The translations under genes were made by a program, and so were the position numbers. This document shows positions 57,805 to 64,000 of a stretch of 64,000 nucleotides of DNA, in pieces; the stretch's first letter is position 1, and every line of letters begins with the position of its first letter. The notes beneath the pieces were generated by a model. That model was not told where the DNA came from. It saw nothing but the letters and a program-made list of their open reading frames with translations, and did not search any database. Origin of the DNA: Anomaloglossus baeobatrachus. Lineage: Eukaryota > Chordata > Amphibia > Anura > Aromobatidae. Where the stretch lies: assembly GCF_048569485.1 (NCBI RefSeq), contig NC_134354.1:334631643-334695642 (forward strand), read 5' to 3'.

Positions 57805-58505
57805 TTTTAGACACTGAAATGCAATACTGTATACATTGTGTACACATTTTTAGAAAAGTTTATCTGCAGACAGCACAGGAATTAACCCTTTCAATTGCAT
57901 CCTTGGATTGTTTTTTCTTCTTATGGGTCTGCAGCAGCCTAAATCTAAGTGCTTTCAGGGTTGTGTTAAAATAACCTGGACAGGTAAGCATATCCCTGTA
58001 TTATTGTCACTATTGATTTGTGACAATAGGTGATTGAGAGGCAAGGATGCCACTAGGAATTTCAGGGCCCCATACTGGCAAAATTTTGGGGCCCCCCTTG
58101 AGACTACGCCCAGGCGCCACCCCAGCTCTGCCTCCACCCCTCAAACCTTCCACAGTCCGCCACCACTCTTGGAAAAACATACACACATATTATATAGAGG
58201 AGTATACACAGTGCAGTCAAGCAATGACTGCTTCTCGGAAAGTCAAATGTTATGGGGAGGAGCTAACTTTTATGAGGCGGTAAAATTTGAGTCAGTCAGA
58301 AAAGGATGGTGATGTGAGACTCTGATAGGAGACAGGTCTCTACAGAGATCTGAGGAGCCCTGCCACAGGGAGATAGACGAGAAGGCATCTGTCATCTCTG
58401 GGGAAATATCTATGTATAGTCAGTCGGCTCATAGCATTTTTTTGAGTTTGTCACCCCCATTGAACTAACCTTTCTCTACTGTTTGATCTGATTTAAAGGA
58501 GAAAA
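57805..58505. other. Spacer with a repeat fragment; rejected exon candidate
   Basis: 58040-58140 ('gatgccactaggaatttcag', 'ggccccatactggcaaaatt') looks like a transposon fragment I have seen in amphibian DNA but cannot name. A splice-bounded open stretch at about 57934-57981 is out of phase with the TCEA gene. Nothing else is supported. Confidence 0.4.
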
Positions 58506-59542
58506 ATGCCCCAACAGTGTATCAATCATCCAAACAGATTCTGCTATGTGTGTGGTTCTTTTACACCAAAAAGCCAAGTACGTTGAATCACTCATGATAT
58601 TAAAAAGTTGCACCAGATGTACTTTAAGTGTCTACTTGGTGATCAAGACAAAAGCTGAGCCCCTCATGTGATATGCTCAAGTTGTTGAAATGGTCTTCGT
58701 GACTGGTTGAATATGAGTTAAGTGGCTATGTTATTTGCTGTTCCCATGATTTGGAGAGAACCCAAAAATCATAGTGATGACTTCTACTTTTGGTTTGTCA
58801 AACTGAAGGGCTTTTCTACAAAGAACAAACATAGGATAATTACTCTGTACTTGAATCTGCGATTAGGCCAGTTCCACATGATGGTACATTGCCAGTTCCT
58901 GTACCAGCATTATCTGGATTGGATGAAAATGAAGTAGAATATGAAGACTATGGAGATGAAGCTACTGGTGAAGACATGGACACCTCAAGTCAAGATGAAT
59001 ATGTACCTGAAGGAGCACTCGAGCAGCCAGAACACTTTACTCAACATGAATTAAATGATCTCATCAGAGACCTTTCATTGTCAAAAGATAAAGCTGAACT
59101 TCGTGCAACTAGGTTAAAACAGAAGAATCTTCCTCATGAGGATGTCCAAGTGTGTTATTACCACAACAGAAGTAACACTTTAACACAATTTTTAACAGTT
59201 GATGGACCAATGGTGTACTGTAACAATGTGAATGGCCTCTTTGAAGAACTGAATCAAGAGTATTTTGTTGCAAATTAGTGATTGTTTATTGATTCATCCC
59301 AGAGAAGTTTGAAAGCAGTGTTGCTTCACAATGGAAATCTGAAACTATCAATTCTTATTGCTCACTCATGTTATCTAATGGAAAGTTATGGAAATCTGTC
59401 AGTTGTTTTGGATGCTATAAAATATAAGTCATCAATGGAATATCTGTCAAGATTTGAAAGTGTCTGCTAATGGGAATGCAAGGATATTTCACAAAATATT
59501 GTTGCTTCTTGTGTTTATTGGACAGTAGAAATATAATAGAGC

Positions 59543-60629
59543 AGGGGTCTCAAACTCGGCTGAGTATAAAGGGTGCACATAGAAAAAAAAATATTTGGGG
59601 GATCACATTCTTTGCTGGACCTAGTGACATTTTTAGTGATCGCATATTTTTTTTTATACAACTTTGGATCACATTTTATTTAAACTTTTTTCACTCGTTT
59701 ATTATAACAAATGTCCACTTTTTTATTTCAGTTTATATATTAAAAGTATTTTTTAATGGGGAAAATAAAATGATTCTTTATTTTGAATTTTTTTTACATT
59801 TTATCCCCTTCTTCTAAGTAATATTGTTTTTCAATTACCACCATATAGTAATTTTGGCCAATATTTTAGAGTAATATTTCCATCCTGGTCCTCATCTTTT
59901 AGTAATGTTCCACATCCTGTAGTAATGTGCCCATATTGTCCCCTGTGGTAATAATGTGCCCATATTGTCCCCTGTGGTAATGTGGCCATATTGTTTCTTT
60001 ATAGTAATGTCCCATATTGCCCCCTTGTAGTAATGTCCCATATTGTCCCCTTGTAGTAATGTGCCTATATTGTCCCCTGTTGTAATGTCCCATATTGTCC
60101 CATTGCAGTAATGTCCCATATTGCCCCCTTGTAGTAATGTTCCATATTGTCCCCTTATAGAAATGTGCCATCCTGTAGTAATATCCCGTTATGACATTGT
60201 TCACATACAAAAAAAAAATATTCTTCTCACCTCTCTTCTTGCAGTGCACAGGCACCTAGACCCCGTGAGGACCATGACAATCGCTGTCCGGTACACAGGG
60301 TCGCCGCCATGAGCGCTTTCCTTCTGGGGAATGATTTACAGCACTGCTGCTCTCCTCACATCATTACTAATGGCAGCCGCGCCGGCTAATTAGAATATGC
60401 CCACGTTAGCTGCTGGCCTCTGATTGGCCGGTGGCAGCTGCCATTAGTAAAGCTGTGTAGAGACGTGCTGCTCTGGGTGGTGCCGCAAGTTATATTCACT
60501 TGAAGGAAAGTGCTGACGGCGCCGTGTATGTATCGGGCGCAATGGTCATGGGGCCTAGGTGTCTTCGGGGCGCAAGAAACAGCCTTATGGGCCGCATGTG
60601 GCCCGCGGGCCAGTGTTTGTGAACTCTGC
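59543..60629. mobile_element. hAT-type non-autonomous element inserted in the pseudogene
   Basis: It is flanked by AATAGAGC on both sides (59535-59542, 60630-60637). The ends (c)aggggtctcaaact and, reverse complement of the right, gcagagttcacaaacactgg are hAT-like, and 'gcatgtggcccgcgggcc' lies just inside the right end. About 1.09 kb, no transposase. It contains an array at 59905-60180. Confidence 0.85.
59905..60180. repeat. Minisatellite inside the hAT-type element
   Basis: Units of about 23-30 bases around 'tagtaatgtcccatattgtc' plus 'cccttg' occur about ten times with length variation. Confidence 0.85.
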
Positions 60630-61243
60630 AATAGAGCATTATGTTTGTCGTGATTTGGGACAGAGAAACAACTATGCTCCAGGTAGAGACAATGTCCAGC
60701 ATAATCCTTTAGTTACTCTAACAAAAATCTTTCATCCTCCACTACATATAAAGACAAATTCACAAGGGTTCCAGTAAATTTCACAGAAATTCTTCAGCAT
60801 TTCACAGCAAAACTGAAGGAAGGGGTATTTGTTGGTCCTCAGATCAGAGAGCTTATGAGAGATGATGTGTTTGAAGGAACTCTAAATGATAAGGAATTGA
60901 GATCTTGGAAAAGCATTAAGTGGGTCTGTGAAAACATCTTAATAAAAAATAAATCTCCAGAATATGTTGAAGGTGTTGAGGAACTGCGAAATGCACACCA
61001 GTGTCTTGGATGTCGCATGTCTCTGAAATGCACTTTTTGCATTCACATTTAGATTTCTTCCCTCAAAATCTTGGGGATGTAAGCAATAAACAAGGTGAGC
61101 GGTTTCACCAGGACATTAAAGTAATGGAACACCGCCACCTGGGATTTTGGAAAGCATCAATGATGGCAGATTATTGTTGGATGTTATATAGGGACAACCC
61201 TGAAAAATCGTATCAGCGACAGTCTAATGTCAAGCACTTTTAA

Positions 61244-62099
61244 TTTCTGCTCATATTTTGGTTTCTATTTTGCATGTGAAATTATTTTGGTTCAATTAAA
61301 TCTGTTTTGTAAGGGGAAGCATTTTTTTCTGACGTGTAGATTACTGTTTGCTTAATGTCGCCAGTATATTTCCTATATTTTATAATAATGATGGTGCTCA
61401 ACGGAAACTATACGTGATACAGAAAAACTATATACATTTTTACATACGTTTTTGAAATCAGGACAAAAAGATGATTCAGAAAAATACAAAGTCACGTGCG
61501 ATCATTACAAAAAATATTTTTTTGTAGAAATGTGTAATAAAACGGGAAAATATGTAATTAAGGACGGTGCTTTACATAGTGAGTACATCAAATACTACTG
61601 GACGGTGCTATACATAATAAGGCTACATTCCTGCATCTGTGGGCAGTGTCAATGTGCTGCCTGACTTTTTTTTCTCGGACAGCGCAACAGACCCATGGAG
61701 TATGTCCTATTTCTTATCAGTTTTGTGACAGCATATACCCAATAATTGATAAAACTTACATTTTATAAATATATATTAAAAACTCAACTCAAACAAAACA
61801 CACATAAAAATTTTTTTCACGTTGTTGCCACTATATTAATGAAACTCTTATAAACTCTATGGAGTCACCAACAAAATGAGGGAGGAGAGAGCTCATCCAT
61901 TAAATATCTCATACAAGTACTACAATATAGGGAAAAGTTTTTTCCGTTGAAAATGATCCATATATTTAATCTCTAATGAGATCTGTTCCTACCTATCAAT
62001 GGAATACATCCTTATTTTAGCAATGCCCCCATTCCTCGGCGGCTTTCCCTTCTCTCACCCTCTTTCCTTCCTCAGTTTAATTAGTATTGTGAGGTTAAC
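61244..62099. other. No gene recognised
   Basis: AT-rich sequence. From about 61730 it may be flank of the Penelope-like region that follows. No exon that could continue the TCEA frame was found. Confidence 0.4.
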
Positions 62100-63550
62100 A
62101 GGGTAAAGTGAAAAATACTCTTAATCCCATAACCGTATTAACAACCCTGACATACCTGTAGCCAGCGGTAATCAAGTGGAGCCCCTGTGGCCTCCCAGAA
62201 GGTGGAGTGACGTCCCTGAGGCGACCGCTACAGGTGGGCGACACACTACACTCTAGGTCGCTGGTCCCAAAAGATGAGTTACTCTGCACACTTGACCACC
62301 TTCTTTCTCTCAAGCATGGCCCCAGTCCTAACTTGGTACTGTACATTTTTACAGAACACGATGGCTCACAAACAGTCTTCTGCAACGGCCTAGTTGTCTC
62401 TCTTGCTCCCAGCTCTGACCCCCGTCGGATTGGGTCTTCTATTGAATCTGTAACAATAGTCCTGGGAGTGGGCCCACTGGACCGTGCACTGGACTCCCCT
62501 GTGGCGTCTTCCAAAACCAAATCAAAAAATCCTTTCAAAAATACAATAAGTGTCAATGTTAAAAAAGCCAAAAAGGGGGGGGGAGGGAATCTGACCCTCA
62601 CAATGCCCTATATTCACCCCTTCCTTGCCGCGGAGGTCGACGCCCTAAGAGCCTGCACAGTTGGTGCCCCCGCTCTACGTCAACTCTCCCTCCTGGCCCT
62701 ATACTGGCCCTAGGAGCTGTGAGGTGATGGTACTGTGAAGGATTCACACATTCAAATGAACCAATTTTTAAGATCAAATATAAATAATATCAATAACCTA
62801 TGTCCAATGTAATTAATTGGAAACATATACGGGCACAATGACCCAGAGCCCACTCAATAAACTCCAGCGGTCCCTAAACGAAACCACCCGATGCGTTTCC
62901 CCTCATCAGTCTGAGGTTCTTCAGGAGTGGAAGGAAAAATAGTTCATAGAACAAAAAGGTTAATGAATGTAGGTGGTCCCAAAGAAGCAACGATAGAATC
63001 AAAGTAATGCTAGAGTCTGTATTAAGAACAAACGGTGGGGCTGTACTTTATAATTCAATAAGCCTCTAACCGTGTAATAAAGATCCCCTGACTGTTACCA
63101 GGTGGCAGGGATTAAGCACACATGCAAATGCATACACTTGTAAATACAGACTCCAACCACACAAGGCCTGGTTAGAACCAAGGCTTTAACCACTTATCTC
63201 ATAGGCCTCGGTGTCCACCAGAAGAGGGACCTTCCTCAAGGGATTCCCCAAATATAACACGGACCCAGCGTCTCCAGAGAAGCGATAATCAACTCCCTCC
63301 GGTCCTCATCCTATAGCCCAGATATGGCCCGCAACAATGAGGATGTAGGTTCAAGGGGCAGAGAATATAAATAAATATGAATTATAAAGTACAGCCCCAC
63401 CATTTGTTCTTAATACAGACTCTAGATTTTTTGATTTGGTTTTGGAAGATTCCCTTCCCTTTTAATCGGATTATATTTTAAAATTGAATCTTAGGAGTTT
63501 TTTCTTTTGTTTTTCCATAACTGCACTTCTAATTATTGATTTATGAATAC
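62100..63550 (-). mobile_element. Rearranged Penelope-like terminal region with inverted repeats
   Basis: A 46-base inverted repeat with one mismatch pairs 63011-63056 with 63379-63424 (gtacagccccacc, ttgttcttaatacagactct). A perfect 25-base inverted repeat pairs 62507-62531 with 63425-63449 (cttccaaaaccaaatcaaaa). The text 'actcccctgtggcg' recurs directly at about 62494 and 63548. A hammerhead-like motif lies on the minus strand at 62882-62918. Open frames at 62207-62713 lack any family signature. Assignment to a Penelope-like element is inferred from the motif and the repeat layout. Confidence 0.4.
62882..62918 (-). ncRNA. Hammerhead-like core, minus strand
   Basis: Read on the minus strand: AACC (outer stem I), CTGATGAG, then GAAAC, a short loop ending ATC, and GGTT closing stem I. 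The core CUGAUGA...GAAA is exact. Stem II is almost absent (GGG), so activity is doubtful. Minimal hammerheads are known in Penelope-like elements. Confidence 0.4.
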
Positions 63551-64000
63551 TCCCCTGTGGCGCCGTCTCGAGCAAACCCCTATACAGGGACTGTGGGGCG
63601 TAGCCCTAGAGGGCCTAGTTGTACTGAAGCCGGGATCAGCAGGATTCACAGGATAGTCTTATAGAGTCTGTGGTAGATACAGGACCAGATTTGGGCCAGG
63701 TGCAGGTTAGCGGAATCAGGCTGAAGTCCAGAACCGAAGACTGGTGTAGGTTAACGGGATCAGGCTGAACTCCAGAACCAAAGACTGGTGCGGGTTAACG
63801 GGATCAGGCTGGGAAGCGTGCTCAGGTAGGTACTCAGGATCTGCAAGCAGAGAATAGTTACTCCAAGCACATGGCATGGAGGGACCTAAACAACTGGTAC
63901 AAGAGACAAGCTACATGTTGAACAGCAGCAGCCATGGGGAATGGGAAGTCTTAAATACCGATAGCTAATTAGCAGTCATATCCCGAACAGCTGTACTGGC
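63551..64000 (-). mobile_element. Probable LTR fragment running off the window
   Basis: Read on the minus strand it contains a TATA-like 'ggtatttaagacttcccatt' (63944-63963 on the + strand), common near the promoter of amphibian LTRs. A 44-base unit (gggttaacgggatcaggctg plus aactccagaacc...) is repeated about 2.5 times at 63705-63815. Neither terminus is seen. Confidence 0.35.

Larger units (their letters stand above)
58506..61243 (+). pseudogene. Broken copy of a multi-copy unnamed protein family
   Basis: Pieces occur in order on the plus strand: MPQQCINHPNRFCYVCGSFT (58506 on, a CxxC-type finger), FAVPMIWREPKNHSDDFYFW (about 58734), an acidic part then DLSLSKDKAELRATRLKQKN (59066 on), DGPMVYCNNVNGL, FIDSSQRSLKAVLLHNGN, KYCCFLCLLDSR (about 59490). 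After an inserted hAT element come MRDDVFEGTLNDKELRSWK, CRMSLKCTF, LDFFPQNLGD, GERFHQDIKVMEHRH and MADYCWMLYRDNPEKSYQRQ. I recall this family as a repetitive, uncharacterised protein in arthropods and lower vertebrates, likely transposon-derived. The reading is interrupted several times and the copy looks inactive. Function unknown. Confidence 0.6.

Noticed and set aside
57934-57981. Splice-bounded open stretch (acceptor after 'gtctgcag', donor gtaagc) as TCEA exon 8
   Set aside because: The TCEA frame must enter in phase 2, and in that phase a stop occurs before the donor. The open frame needs phase 0 and shows no TFIIS similarity.
62207-62713. 168-residue plus-strand frame and its antisense partner as a gene
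   Set aside because: No recognisable domain, low-complexity end, and it overlaps the inverted-repeat region of a probable retroelement.

Overview
This is vertebrate nuclear DNA, most likely from an amphibian and probably a frog or toad. One spliced host gene with very long introns is embedded in dense, nested transposable elements: Penelope-like ends, a Tc1 element with an intact transposase, hAT remnants, many Harbinger-type MITEs with 3-base target duplications, an L1/Tx1 LINE tail and several LTR families. I see no tRNA, rRNA or CRISPR locus. Species and family assignments rest on recalled sequence features and no database search was run.

Host gene. Seven plus-strand exons between 27915 and 55136 chain in frame through consensus splice sites. 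They encode the N-terminal part of a TFIIS (TCEA) transcription elongation factor, by eye closest to TCEA3: start codon, complete TFIIS N-terminal (LW) domain and a lysine- and serine-rich linker. Intron 1 is about 21.4 kb. The polymerase-binding central domain and the zinc ribbon are not in the window and should lie downstream.

Layout. 1-2 kb: end of a Penelope-like element with a hammerhead-like motif. 2-3.3 kb: minisatellites. 3.4-6.7 kb: an LTR, a LINE 3' end and a MITE. 7.4-12.3 kb: an LTR element whose two LTRs agree only in their first part. 12.7-19.4 kb: MITEs and facing LTRs. 20.0-24.5 kb: an LTR element on the minus strand with TAAG duplications. 24.5-26.9 kb: LTR pieces. 27.9-55.1 kb: the TCEA gene, with intron 1 filled by MITEs, solo LTRs, a minisatellite-bearing TIR element (32.5-35.8 kb), a hAT transposase remnant (about 37.6-38.8 kb), a gag-like fossil (42 kb) and a hAT-type foldback element (45.1-47.6 kb). 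55.5-57.8 kb: Tc1 with a MITE nested inside it. 58.5-61.2 kb: a broken copy of an unnamed protein family split by a hAT insertion. 62-64 kb: Penelope-like inverted repeats and the edge of an LTR.

For a second look: a cold-shock-like domain in the gag-like region of two different LTR elements that show no polymerase; a 'cargo' sequence shared between elements with unrelated termini; hammerhead-like motifs; a GATCAGCTGATC array inside a MITE; and a 3.3 kb TIR element with a 6-base duplication that I cannot place in a superfamily.
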